Source of the DNA: JANQJA01 sp040880285
GTDB lineage: Bacteria; Pseudomonadota; Gammaproteobacteria; Pseudomonadales; Azotimanducaceae
Direction of reading: 5' to 3'
Assembly (NCBI GenBank): GCA_040880285.1
Contig: JBBDIT010000051.1
Coordinates: forward strand, 35,742 to 99,741
Length of the DNA stretch: 64,000 nucleotides
The number at the start of each line of letters is the position of its first letter. Positions within the stretch are counted from its first letter, which is position 1. Below the pieces are notes generated by a model, which ran no database searches, was not told the DNA's origin, and was given only the letters and a program-made list of their open reading frames with translations. Both the position numbers and the translations under genes were made by a program. This document shows, one piece after another, positions 47,753 to 56,116 of this stretch.

Positions 47753-48688
47753 GTGCGAATCGTTTTTTGCATTGGCGTTTTGCTCGGCTTGTCCGCGTGT
47801 GTATCCACTCCCCAGTCAGCCGGGCTGCTGCAGCGCGGTCAAACGTCTCCCTTTCTACAGCCTGTCAGCCTGACTGAAGTTCCGTTCTTTCCCCAACAGG
47901 CGTACCAGTGTGGACCGGCAGCACTGGCGACACTGTTGCAGACCAGTCAGGTCAACGTCTCACCTGATGCTTTGGTGCCACTGGTTTACTTGCCTGCCCG
48001 GCGAGGATCCCTGCAAATCGAAATGCTCGCGGCGAGTCGGACTTTTGGCCGAATTGCCTATCGCCTGTCCCCATCGCTCACGAATGTACTAAAGCAGGTG
48101 CAGGGTGGACGACCTGTACTGGTGATGCAAAATCTCGGCTTAAGCTGGTATCCGCGCTGGCACTATGCGGTGGTGGTAGGTTATGACCTGCCCCGGCGTG
48201 AAATCGTTTTACACTCTGGTATCAAAGAAAGTTACCGGCAAACGCTACAGGTCTTTGAACGCACCTGGCAACGCGCTGATCACTGGGCCATGGTAGTCCT
48301 GCGGCCGGGCGAGATGCCGATCGATGCCGACGAGCTGCGCTACTTCGACGCGATTGCCGCGTTGGAACAAGCGCGGCCTGATATCCGTGTGGCATCGGCC
48401 TATCGCGTGGGTTTGCAGCAATGGCCAGCGAGTATTGAATTGGCGATGGGGCTCGGAAATCTGCTTTATCGGAAAGGATACAAACAAGAAGCTGCCCGCG
48501 AATTCTCGACCTTGCTCGACCAACATCCCCTGTACGCACCAGCTCACAACAATCTTGCCCAGGTGTTGCTGGAACTGGGTGACAGCGAAACCGCCTTGCA
48601 TCACGCGCAGATGGCAGTAGCACAAGGCGGTAACCACCTGCCCGCTTTTAAGGCCACACTTTCCGCCATCGTCTTGTCGTCACAGTAG
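47753..48688 (+). CDS. PA2778 family C39-like cysteine peptidase lipoprotein with TPR
   Basis: A 311-residue lipoprotein (lipobox L-S-A-C, GTG start). The peptidase domain has QCGPAALATLLQ (catalytic Cys and oxyanion Gln), WHYAVVVGYD (catalytic His) and a later LHSG strand; the C-terminal 100 residues form TPR-like helices (AMGLGNLLYRKGYKQEAAREFSTLLDQHPLYAPAHNN in part, LAQVLLELGDSETALHHA). It follows the PA2779-like gene as in Pseudomonas. These pairs are thought to process or export a partner peptide; the substrate is not known. Confidence 0.9.
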   Translation: MRIVFCIGVLLGLSACVSTPQSAGLLQRGQTSPFLQPVSLTEVPFFPQQAYQCGPAALATLLQTSQVNVSPDALVPLVYLPARRGSLQIEMLAASRTFGRIAYRLSPSLTNVLKQVQGGRPVLVMQNLGLSWYPRWHYAVVVGYDLPRREIVLHSGIKESYRQTLQVFERTWQRADHWAMVVLRPGEMPIDADELRYFDAIAALEQARPDIRVASAYRVGLQQWPASIELAMGLGNLLYRKGYKQEAAREFSTLLDQHPLYAPAHNNLAQVLLELGDSETALHHAQMAVAQGGNHLPAFKATLSAIVLSSQ

Positions 48689-48780
48689 CGGCGGGGACCA
48701 GCCACTACTGGTTATATCAACAAAAACCCCTTATAGTCCGGCCCCTGGCACGCAACGCAATTAAGCGAAACGTTTGTCCT

Positions 48781-49356
48781 TTGGCTACCCCGCAAAATTC
48801 CAGTCTAGAAGAACTGATTACCTGCTTCTTTGATACCGTCGAGGAACTGGGTCAATTCCTGCCCATAGGCGCAGGTAATATGACCGCGCCCTTTCGTCGC
48901 TTGCTCGACCATGAACAGCACATGACGGCTGTACTCACGAGAAATAATCAATCGAGGTTGGTCGTTGATGTGCTCGCCGAGAGGCAAACGCGAAGCCATT
49001 ACCAGCGTGAAGTACTGCTGCGGCGAGAAGCCGACCAGGTTGTTGTTGAATATGGCATGCTCCAGGTGGATCGGAACAGGCTACCTGCAATCGTTAACGA
49101 CGCGATCGCCTGTGCAGATCGACCATTCGGCCAGCTTGTACAGGACCTGACGTTGACCTCCAGTGTCACTGTTGAACAGTTTTGGCGAATCGAGGTCGGC
49201 GCGCAAATTGCGGTACGAACGGAACTTGGCATCGGCGAAGTCACCTTTGGCCGGCTTGTCTCAATCGAGATTGCAGGATCATCCGCCGTTCAGGCACTGG
49301 AGATCCTTATGCCCGACCAGGCCCGGGTTCTAGCTTCAGGCGCCCATCCAGCATAA
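48781..49356 (+). CDS. chorismate-lyase-like (DUF98/UbiC fold) protein
   Basis: A 191-residue soluble protein. The order GNMTAPFRRLLDHEQHMTAVL, a VDVLAERQTRSHYQREVLLR strand set, VVEYGMLQVDRNRLP and ADRPFGQLVQDL matches the chorismate lyase/DUF98 fold (L..D.SMT..L, Y.R.V.L, P.G.LL). TTG at 48781 is used because the only internal ATG is inside the conserved block. Real chorismate lyase would make 4-hydroxybenzoate for ubiquinone, but no ubi gene is adjacent, so the role is open. Confidence 0.6.
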   Translation: MATPQNSSLEELITCFFDTVEELGQFLPIGAGNMTAPFRRLLDHEQHMTAVLTRNNQSRLVVDVLAERQTRSHYQREVLLRREADQVVVEYGMLQVDRNRLPAIVNDAIACADRPFGQLVQDLTLTSSVTVEQFWRIEVGAQIAVRTELGIGEVTFGRLVSIEIAGSSAVQALEILMPDQARVLASGAHPA

Positions 49357-49474
49357 CAAGTCGTGATGTCATCCTGGCGATCGGTAGTGGCTCGGTTTGG
49401 AATCGCCTGGCCATCTTGTCTGAACCGGACATCGCGTCACGGTTGTAATATGATGTCTTGTAGGGGGACTCGTC

Positions 49475-50599
49475 ATGAAACGGATTCTGACTTTGATAGC
49501 TGTAATAATGGCAGCAATACTCTCGGTGACAACCATGGCCAATCCTGTCGTGTTGTATGAAGATCGCGTCACGCCAGTGCAGCACTATCTGCCTGCGCCC
49601 AATGACCTTTGGGTCGGCGTCAATGAATTGCAGGCCGTCAACGGCTTTGAACTGAAACCGGAAGGCGCCTGCCTCGAGGATATCTGTGTGCCGGTGCGAC
49701 AGGACCGTGACGGCGATCTCTTTGTTACCCGAAAGGGCAAGAACTGGTTCAATGTTACGGGCCTTGCGCGCAAGCTGGATCAACCCTATGCCGCTGACCA
49801 TGATGCCAACGTCTGGAGTCTGGGCCCGGTGCCGGCGACCCGCAATCAATTTGTACAGCAAGGCATTGCACCGGACTTCACCTTGCCCGACAAGAATGGC
49901 AAACCGGTCAGGTTGTCGGAATTCAAGGACATGAAGGTCCTGCTGCTCACCTGGGCTTCCTGGTGAGGATGCCGCTTTGACTTGTCAGGTTGGCAAGTAT
50001 TCTACGAGAGTCTTGAAGCAGAGGACTTCATTATCATTGCGGCGGCACAGGATACGGGCGGTGTGGAGGTTGCGTTGCCCTGGTATGAACGTGCAGGGAC
50101 GAGCTTTGTCAGTCTCATTGATGAGAACCACACGATCAGCTCACTGTACCAGTTGGTCAATGTCCCTTCCGCCGTCTGGATTGATGAGAAAGGCATGGTG
50201 ATTCGAATTGATGAGGGCACTTACGCAACAAAGCACAAGATGGGGACCTTCGAGTTTGGTCGTGACGATTACGCGCCGATGGTTCGTGATTGGGTGATGC
50301 GCGGCGGTGAAAGCGATTACGCCAGCGGCAATGTGCTTCCTGACCTTCGGCTGTCGGATGAAAAACGCCTCGCGGAACCCAATTTCAAGCTTGGCGTTTA
50401 CTTTCACCGGCAGGGCGATCCGGCAAAGGCGGATCACTATTGGTCGGTGGCGCAGCAGTTGAACCCCGACAGTTGGAACTACCATCGCCAGGACTGGTCG
50501 TTTACACCGGAACAAGCAAGTGAGAATTGGACCCGCAAGGTCCAGCAATTGGAAGGTAAACCTTACTATCGACCTATCGAGGGCCTCGACCCGCGCTGA
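49475..50599 (+). CDS. thioredoxin-like redoxin, probable selenoprotein (UGA = Sec164)
   Basis: An exported thioredoxin-fold protein of 374 residues if the in-frame TGA at 49964-49966 is read as selenocysteine. Before it: signal peptide (ILTLIAVIMAAILSVTTMA), a domain ending APDFTLPDKNGKPVRLSEFKD, strand MKVLLLTWASW. After it, in the same frame, GCRFDLSGWQVFYESL, IIIAAAQDTGG and the cis-Pro strand VPSAVWIDEKGMVIR. The active site is therefore W-A-S-W-U-G-C, a UGC variant of the TlpA/ResA CxxC site. The fold is split exactly at the redox residue, with 210 uninterrupted codons afterwards. A hairpin lies just downstream of the TGA. Its C-terminus has a TPR-like tail. A plain nonsense mutation is the alternative. 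Confidence 0.82.
49970..49995 (+). promoter_or_regulatory. SECIS-like hairpin just after the UGA codon
   Basis: Starting three bases after the TGA, TGCC (49970-49973) pairs with GGCA (49992-49995). An upper stem pairs CT(T)TGA (49975-49980) with TCAGG (49985-49989), with one bulged T at 49977 and a CTTG apical loop. Bacterial SECIS elements are small stem-loops inside the coding region directly after UGA, often with a bulged U. The loop does not perfectly fit the E. coli pattern, so this is a candidate. Confidence 0.55.
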
Positions 50600-50627
50600 T
50601 GAATCGCTGAGTGAGTAGACTAGCAGT

Positions 50628-51767
50628 ATGAGCACCGCATTGGTTTTGTCAGGTGGTGGCGCCAGGGCGTCCTACCAGGTTGGCGTCTTAAAAGCGTTAA
50701 TTGAAATTCTGGATCGCCCCAATGACAATCCGTTCTCCGTTGTTTGTGGCACCTCCGCCGGTGCTATCAATGCGGCCATGCTGGCTTGCGAGAGCGATCA
50801 TTTCAGCGAGGCAGTAGGGCGGCTGGACGAGCTGTGGAGTAGCCTTACATCTTCCAGGGTACATGAAATGGGTCTTGGTGCCGTGGCCGGATCTCTCGTC
50901 GCACTCATCAAGTCGTTGCTCAACGATGGTTACGCAAGAAACAATGCGTGGTCGTTGCTGGACAACGCACCGCTGCGGGAACTGTTGTCCGAGGTGATCC
51001 GGTTTGATCGCCTTGAGGCAAGGTTGCTTGCCAATGATCTTGTTGCGCTCAGTATCACTGCACTTGGGTACACCAGTGGCGCTTCACTCAGCTTCTTCCA
51101 GGGGAGTGACCTGGTCCATGGCTGGCGCCGACACAGACGAATTGGAGTCCGGGCGAGGCTCAACCTCGACCACCTGATGGCGTCGACGGCAATACCGGGG
51201 ATTTATCCCGCGGTGCCTATCCACCGCGAATATTTTGGTGATGGCGCGATCCGGCAAACGGCGCCGCTTAGCCCGGCGCTACATCTCGGCGCGAAGCGAT
51301 TATTTGTGATTGGTGTCAGCCACAACCCGAATGAACCGGACGATCGACGGGATCAAACCATGCATCCGCCATCCCTCGCGCAAATGACGACTCATCTGCT
51401 GAATGGGTCGTTTATCGATGCGCTGGAAGAGGATATGGAAGACTTGCAGCGTCTCAATAAGGTTGCGGACAAACTTAGCCCGACGGAGCGCGCCACGTTG
51501 AACCTCGCAAAAGTTGACGTAATGTCGATTACGCCATCGAAGGCGTTCGATGACGTTGCCGCAAAACACATCGATGTCTTGCCAGGAACGATGAAATTCC
51601 TGTTTGGTAAGTTAGGTGCAACCAGGGCAGGTGGTGGTGTGAGTCTTGCGTCTTACCTTTTGTTTGAATCCGTTTTTATCCAGGAACTGATTGAGTGCGG
51701 CTACCATGATGCCATGGACCAGAGTGATGACATCAAGTCCTTTATTGCTTTCGATAGTGCCAATTGA
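50628..51767 (+). CDS. patatin-like phospholipase
   Basis: A 379-residue patatin-family lipid acyl hydrolase using a Ser/Asp dyad. The oxyanion loop is LVLSGGGARASYQVGVL at the N-terminus, the nucleophile elbow is VCGTSAGAINA, and the catalytic Asp is in YFGDGAIRQTAPLSPAL. The extra C-terminal part (LDALEEDMEDLQRLN-type helix, FLFGKLG, YLLFESVFIQELIECGYHDA) resembles the RssA-/DUF3336-less bacterial group. No signal peptide. It starts 28 bp after the redoxin gene and may share its transcript. Confidence 0.92.
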   Translation: MSTALVLSGGGARASYQVGVLKALIEILDRPNDNPFSVVCGTSAGAINAAMLACESDHFSEAVGRLDELWSSLTSSRVHEMGLGAVAGSLVALIKSLLNDGYARNNAWSLLDNAPLRELLSEVIRFDRLEARLLANDLVALSITALGYTSGASLSFFQGSDLVHGWRRHRRIGVRARLNLDHLMASTAIPGIYPAVPIHREYFGDGAIRQTAPLSPALHLGAKRLFVIGVSHNPNEPDDRRDQTMHPPSLAQMTTHLLNGSFIDALEEDMEDLQRLNKVADKLSPTERATLNLAKVDVMSITPSKAFDDVAAKHIDVLPGTMKFLFGKLGATRAGGGVSLASYLLFESVFIQELIECGYHDAMDQSDDIKSFIAFDSAN

Positions 51768-51783
51768 ATTGATAATCGGCTGA

Positions 51784-51816
51784 TAAAAAAGAGAGCGCCG
51801 CCAATCGGACGGCGCC
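51784..51816 (-). terminator. intrinsic terminator, minus strand
   Basis: Read on the minus strand, GCGCCG (51815-51810) pairs with CGGCGC (51800-51795) around a nine-base loop, followed by CTCTTTTTTAT. The T run is on the minus strand only, so it ends leftward transcription. There is no minus-strand protein gene within 1.5 kb to the right (the next is at 53306), which implies a leftward non-coding transcript or antisense to the patatin 3' end. Confidence 0.7.
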
Positions 51817-51984
51817 CCGGTTACCAAAAGTTACTGTCAATCGAAATCTCCACCAGGGAGTGTCAAGTAATCTAGGGATTCTTTGAAAGATTTCAACCCC
51901 TGCCAGCGCCCCTTGTTCTGACGACCTGAAAGCTGCCAACTACGATCTCCTGCGCAACAACCTGCGTGACGGCAGGCCGTCTAT

Positions 51985-52116
51985 GAATTTTATTCAAGTT
52001 TATTTATGTCATAAAAACAATAACTTGTATCATTTTTATGATTTTTCGATCTGTTATCCACTGACCTGACACAGTTGTCATCGAGTTAACCCAAGGTTGT
52101 CCACAGGGTATCCACC
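51985..52116. promoter_or_regulatory. AT-rich control region with inverted repeats and DnaA-box-like 9-mers
   Basis: The AT-rich core holds a perfect 9-bp inverted repeat, TCATAAAAA (52009-52017) and TTTTTATGA (52033-52041), and a 5-4-5 palindrome TGACA-CAGT-TGTCA (52067-52080). Three 9-mers resemble DnaA boxes: TTATCCACT (52054), TTGTCCACA (52097) and GTATCCACC (52108). It lies midway between two outward-facing terminators and is the likely start region for both transcripts. Confidence 0.4.
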
Positions 52117-52603
52117 GCTGGTTGCAAACGTTTCACTGGCGACGTGGAGAGTACTGACGTAGAGTATTTATCAACGGGTGAGGCGACGGAGTCGACCGGA
52201 AACGGAGGCCCACACCGCACTCACACCGCCAGGCCTGTACCGGGCCGGGGTCGCACAAGGTAACGGCGGCTCAAGGGTTTGACGGCAGCCCCGAAAGGGG
52301 TAACCCAGGGGTCCTCTCGAGAAAAGGGCTGATTGGGGCCAGAAAATCCACTCTCTTGTCGAACACGATCGATAACGGCGAGGGAATGACGTGGCAAGGC
52401 GTCAATAAATAACGACTTTAAGGTCACAGGTTGCGGAAGAAGCCAGAGACGTTTGGCACATCGGAACCAACCGCCGCGAAGGAAGGGGCCCCGGCCCTGG
52501 AGCTCGCACCCCGAGTCCTAGACTCACCGGACCTTCGGGTTCGGCAGGATAGACCTAGCAACCGCGGATTCGTCCAAGGTTGTCCCGGCCAAAATCCTAA
52601 ATA
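52117..52603 (+). ncRNA. candidate structured RNA of unknown class
   Basis: A GC-rich stretch without a credible protein, ending in a strong terminator. It contains several ideal hairpins: GGCC-N7-GGCC at 52232-52246, CCCC-GAAA-GGGG (GNRA loop) at 52289-52300, GAGTC-CTA-GACTC at 52513-52525, and a 7-bp UUCG-capped stem at 52527-52544. GGA trinucleotides occur about eleven times. It lacks tmRNA, RNase P, 6S and 4.5S landmarks that I know. The 5' end is uncertain, so the given start is a guess; it may also be the leader of the GST gene. Confidence 0.5.
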
Positions 52604-52636
52604 GAAACCTCGCTTCGGCGGGGTTTCTTTTTTTTT
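52604..52636 (+). terminator. strong intrinsic terminator, plus strand
   Basis: A 10-bp stem GAAACCTCGC / GCGGGGTTTC (one G-T pair) is capped by a TTCG loop (52614-52617) and followed by nine T residues (52628-52636). It lies 45 bp before the GST start, so a rightward transcript ends here before the GST gene. Confidence 0.93.
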
Positions 52637-52680
52637 GCGGTTTTAAAAAACGCCTCCTATTACCTGCCAGGTCTCAGTAA

Positions 52681-53286
52681 ATGAAGCTCTATCACTGCAA
52701 AGGCGCAAGGTCATTACGCCCACTCTGGACCCTTGAAGAAATGGGGCTCCACTATGAACTGGAGATCATGGAATTTCCGCCGAGGCTGACGTACGCGGGA
52801 TATCTCGATATCAATCCGCTCGGAACGGTTCCAGCCTTTGTTGATGGTGACGTCACCATGACGGAATCATCCGGGATCTGCCAGTACCTGGTCGACAAAT
52901 ATGGGCCAACTTCACTTTCCGTCTCGCCAGACGAACCCGCATTTGGCGACTATCTCAATTGGCTGCATCGTAGTGATGCCACCTTGACCTTCCCGCAGAC
53001 GCTGGTCTTCCGGTACACGTCGCTTGAACCACCCGAGAGAAGGCTGCCGCAGATAGTTGACGACTATACTGCCTGGTACCTATCCCGGTTGCGCAGCGTA
53101 GAGGAGCGGACGTCGGATCATGAATTCCTGTGTGCAGACCGCTTTACCATCGCTGATATTGCGGTGGGCTTTGCGCTGTATTTTGGCAAGAGTCTGGGGC
53201 TCGATGAGCACTACAAGCCTAATACAAAGCGCTATATGGAACAGCTGCTGGCACGGCCCGCGCTTGCACGGGCACTTGCCAGGTAA
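52681..53286 (+). CDS. glutathione S-transferase family protein
   Basis: A 201-residue two-domain GST. The thioredoxin-like N-terminal domain reads KLYHCKGARSLRPLWTLEEMGL (the SLRPLW segment holds the catalytic Ser/Tyr region), with PLGTVPAFVDGDVTMTESSGICQYLVDKYG carrying the cis-Pro and the glutathione-binding E-S-S. The helical C-terminal domain includes FTIADIAVGFALYF, the N-capping box. It follows a terminator, so it needs its own promoter in the 45-bp gap. The electrophile is unknown. Confidence 0.92.
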   Translation: MKLYHCKGARSLRPLWTLEEMGLHYELEIMEFPPRLTYAGYLDINPLGTVPAFVDGDVTMTESSGICQYLVDKYGPTSLSVSPDEPAFGDYLNWLHRSDATLTFPQTLVFRYTSLEPPERRLPQIVDDYTAWYLSRLRSVEERTSDHEFLCADRFTIADIAVGFALYFGKSLGLDEHYKPNTKRYMEQLLARPALARALAR

Positions 53287-53305
53287 TCCTGACCGGTGGT
53301 TAAAA

Positions 53306-54640
53306 TCAGTCGTCAGTGTCGTCCGCAACCGTCTGAGCCAAATCTTTCTTCAGATGCTTGGACGCCAGGTAGTAATTGGCAAACGAGATCAGGTACACGA
53401 AGTTGCAAATAAACAGCGACCAGCGCAGCGATTCAGCGGCAGACAGCTGCCAGGTCGTGTTGAGTAAATCACTGAGCATACCCACTGTTGTCGGCCCGAA
53501 CACGAGGCCGATGATATTGATAATAAATAACAGAAGGGCAGAGGCAGCCGCGCGCATCGCAAGAGGTGCTAACGATTGGGTCATGCCAAAGGTGGGACCG
53601 GTATAAAGATTAACAAGAAAAGCCGGTACACAGTAGAAAGCCAGCGACAGGTAAAGATTACCGGTTAGGTAAACCGCGGCGCCAAACGGTACAGATACTA
53701 AAAATGCGATTGCCGGAACCCACATATACCATTTAACGTTGTTTGCGCCCAGCCGGTCACAAATAAAACCGCCGGCAAAAGTCCCGAGCCCGCCTGCGAT
53801 CCCGATAATCAGACCGAGTGCGGTTCCTACCTGGCCAGAGCTCATGTCGTGGGTCCGCATCAGAAATGAGGGCATCCAGGCAATAGCACCGTAACCGACA
53901 AAGGCCTGTGTGGCGGCACCGAGTGATAGTTGGCGGAATGAGCGATAACCCCACATGGTCTTCAAAACTTTGGAGAAGGGTACCTGGTTTCCTGACGGCA
54001 CGCGGCCCTCGGAATAACCGCGTGGCGGCTCCTTGACCGTCATCTTTAAGAGGATTGCAAGAGCAACTCCGGGGATGCCGACCACAAGGAATGCATTGCG
54101 CCAGCCAAAGTATTCATTGATCCAGCCGCCAGCCAGATTGCCGAACAAAATTCCGACCGGAATGCCCAGCGCGTAAACACCGAGCGCCGATGAGCGCTTG
54201 TTTGGAGCGAAGTAATCCGCAATTAACGAGTGCGAGGGTGGGCTGCCACCAGCTTCCCCGATACCGACGCCGATTCGCGCGATGAGGAGTTGCCAGAAGT
54301 TCATGGCAAGCCCGGAAAGTGCCGTCATCGCGCTCCAGATCGCAAGGCAAATCGCGATCACATTAACCCGTGAGCTGCGGTCTGCAAGCCTTGCGATAGG
54401 GATGCCAAGAGTGGCGTAAAAGATGCCGAATGCCATCCCGCTCAACAGCCCGATTTGTGTATCACTTAGCAGCAATTCCTCTTTGATGGACTGGGCGAGG
54501 ATTGCAAGTATCTGACGATCGATGAAGTTAAAAATGTAAACAACGACCAGTACACCCAGTACATAGTTGGTATAACCGGCGGTATAGAGGACCTTAGTGG
54601 GGCCTTTGTTGAGGGCTTTTGTGGCTTCGGCTTCGGACAC
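53306..54640 (-). CDS. MFS transporter, spinster-like
   Basis: A 444-residue, twelve-helix transporter of the spinster-like/GudP-related branch of the major facilitator superfamily. Motif A is in loop 2-3, RLADRSSRVNVIAICLAIWS, and helices 4-5 carry IGVGIGEAGGSPPSHSLIADYF and RSSALGVYALGIPVGILFGNLAGGW. The start region has GGAGCC before the ATG. It converges with the GST gene and lies downstream of the LLM gene on the same strand. Members of this group often sit in aromatic or steroid catabolism loci; the substrate is unknown. Confidence 0.92.
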   Translation of the reverse strand: MSEAEATKALNKGPTKVLYTAGYTNYVLGVLVVVYIFNFIDRQILAILAQSIKEELLLSDTQIGLLSGMAFGIFYATLGIPIARLADRSSRVNVIAICLAIWSAMTALSGLAMNFWQLLIARIGVGIGEAGGSPPSHSLIADYFAPNKRSSALGVYALGIPVGILFGNLAGGWINEYFGWRNAFLVVGIPGVALAILLKMTVKEPPRGYSEGRVPSGNQVPFSKVLKTMWGYRSFRQLSLGAATQAFVGYGAIAWMPSFLMRTHDMSSGQVGTALGLIIGIAGGLGTFAGGFICDRLGANNVKWYMWVPAIAFLVSVPFGAAVYLTGNLYLSLAFYCVPAFLVNLYTGPTFGMTQSLAPLAMRAAASALLLFIINIIGLVFGPTTVGMLSDLLNTTWQLSAAESLRWSLFICNFVYLISFANYYLASKHLKKDLAQTVADDTDD

Positions 54641-54762
54641 GGTGGCTCCTTTTTCTTGTCATTGTTGCGGTGAGCAGTAATTGATACGGGATTTGCGCCT
54701 CGCGCTTGAGTCTTTGCCCGGTTTTGGCTCCCGACCCGGCGAGCAAAGTCGAGTACTCTACA

Positions 54763-55821
54763 CTACATTTCCATACCACGGGGAATGCCGGTGGTCTTGA
54801 TTGCCTGAATTTCCGCCATCAGGTTGCGTGTTCGCTCACGTTGTTCCGATGTGCTATTACGAATCCCGAAGCCCATCATGGATGCATATTCGCGATTTTC
54901 CTGCAGGAATTGTGGCATGTCGTCATAGGTTGAGATTTGCGCCAGTTCGAGCAATTCGTCGTCGGTGATGACTTCTTTCATTTTCTGCCACTCACCCTTG
55001 AGGGACAACGCGTGCAACTTGTCCCCCAGATACTTCAGGCCATGAAGTTCCAGAACATCATGATAGGTCCTGGTTGAGCCATAAAACGACAGCGATTGTC
55101 TTAAGGTATCGAGCCCCCTTTCGATCTCCGCATCGTTCTCGCCGTACACAGTATAGCCGCTGGCCGCGATATCTATGTCGCTCCAGGATCTGCCTGATCG
55201 TTCAAGTCCAAGTTTGACATTCGGCAGGAGGACTTCACGCATATATTTGTCCGTCATGATTCCACCGTGCGGAAGAATACCGTCTGCAACTTCGCCGGCA
55301 ACGCGCGCCATGGCATCGCCCACCACAGCCAGGTAGATCTTTGGTCGGGGGTATTCGATTGGTCCAGGATTAAAGTTCGGCGTCATCAGTGTGAACTTAT
55401 AATGCTTACCCAGAAATTCCGGGCTGGTGCCGTCTTGCCAGCAATCCCAGATGGCTTTCATCATCTGGATATATTCTTTCATTCTTGGTGCCGGCGGACT
55501 CCAGGAGCCACCGAAGCGCCGTTCATTGTGTCCTTTTACCTGACTCCCGAGACCAATATTGAAGCGGCCCCTGGAGTACGCCTGCAGGTCCCAGGCTTCC
55601 ATGGCCAGGACCATGGGACTGCGTGGAAAAGCAATGGTGACAGACGTCAACAGGTCCAGGCTATTGGTGGCGCCCGCGGCAACTGTCATGGTTAGCATGG
55701 AGTCGTGGGAGAGTTCTCCACATGAAATATAGTCATAACCGGCTGCTTCGGCCTTCGCCGCTGTGTCTCCGACGCCCGAAAGCCAGCCACCAACCCCTGT
55801 TCCCAGTTTCATAGGGTTCAT
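54763..55821 (-). CDS. luciferase-like monooxygenase, F420-dependent type (TIGR03617-like)
   Basis: A 352-residue TIM-barrel oxidoreductase of the luciferase-like group: MKLGTGVGGWLSGVGDTAAKAEAAGYDYISCGELSHD, LDLLTSVTIAFPRSPMVLAMEAWDLQAYSRGRFNIGLGSQVKGHNERRFG (in part) and PKIYLAVVGDAMARVAGEVADGILPHG. The pattern RFxLGLGSQVKGHNERRFG is diagnostic for the TIGR03617-type branch, which is predicted to use deazaflavin F420. With the PPOX-class proteins elsewhere in the window it hints at F420 chemistry, but flavin cannot be excluded. It lies just upstream of the MFS gene. Confidence 0.88.
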   Translation of the reverse strand: MNPMKLGTGVGGWLSGVGDTAAKAEAAGYDYISCGELSHDSMLTMTVAAGATNSLDLLTSVTIAFPRSPMVLAMEAWDLQAYSRGRFNIGLGSQVKGHNERRFGGSWSPPAPRMKEYIQMMKAIWDCWQDGTSPEFLGKHYKFTLMTPNFNPGPIEYPRPKIYLAVVGDAMARVAGEVADGILPHGGIMTDKYMREVLLPNVKLGLERSGRSWSDIDIAASGYTVYGENDAEIERGLDTLRQSLSFYGSTRTYHDVLELHGLKYLGDKLHALSLKGEWQKMKEVITDDELLELAQISTYDDMPQFLQENREYASMMGFGIRNSTSEQRERTRNLMAEIQAIKTTGIPRGMEM

Positions 55822-56116
55822 CTCCTCTTATCGATGGACAAAACATATGTCAGTAGCACGCTGGATGTCCAGCGCAGCACGGGCAAGAGTTGGCGGGCTA
55901 ATGAAATGATCATTTCGCGGGATTCGAGATGAGATCACTTGCAGGTCGAACCGGGTGGTCCGGGTGTGATCAAGGTATCGGAAACTGTAAATCTGGCAGG
56001 CTGGTATCTATGCCAAGGAATGCAGTGGCCGATAGGTCAACAAGCACTAACCAGGTTGAAAAAAAGTGGGGTGGGCTCTACTATTCGCGCCTCTTTCATG
56101 ATCAAGAGAACGCCAA

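Noticed and set aside
52221..52427. Minus-strand open frame of 68 codons inside the candidate RNA
   Set aside because: No ribosome site, no recognisable family, and it overlaps several perfect hairpins that better explain the sequence.
52117..52640. tmRNA, RNase P RNA, 6S RNA or 4.5S RNA
   Set aside because: No T-arm with CCA end, no P4 or GAGGAAAGUCC motifs, wrong length for 6S, and no SRP hairpin, as far as I can read by eye.
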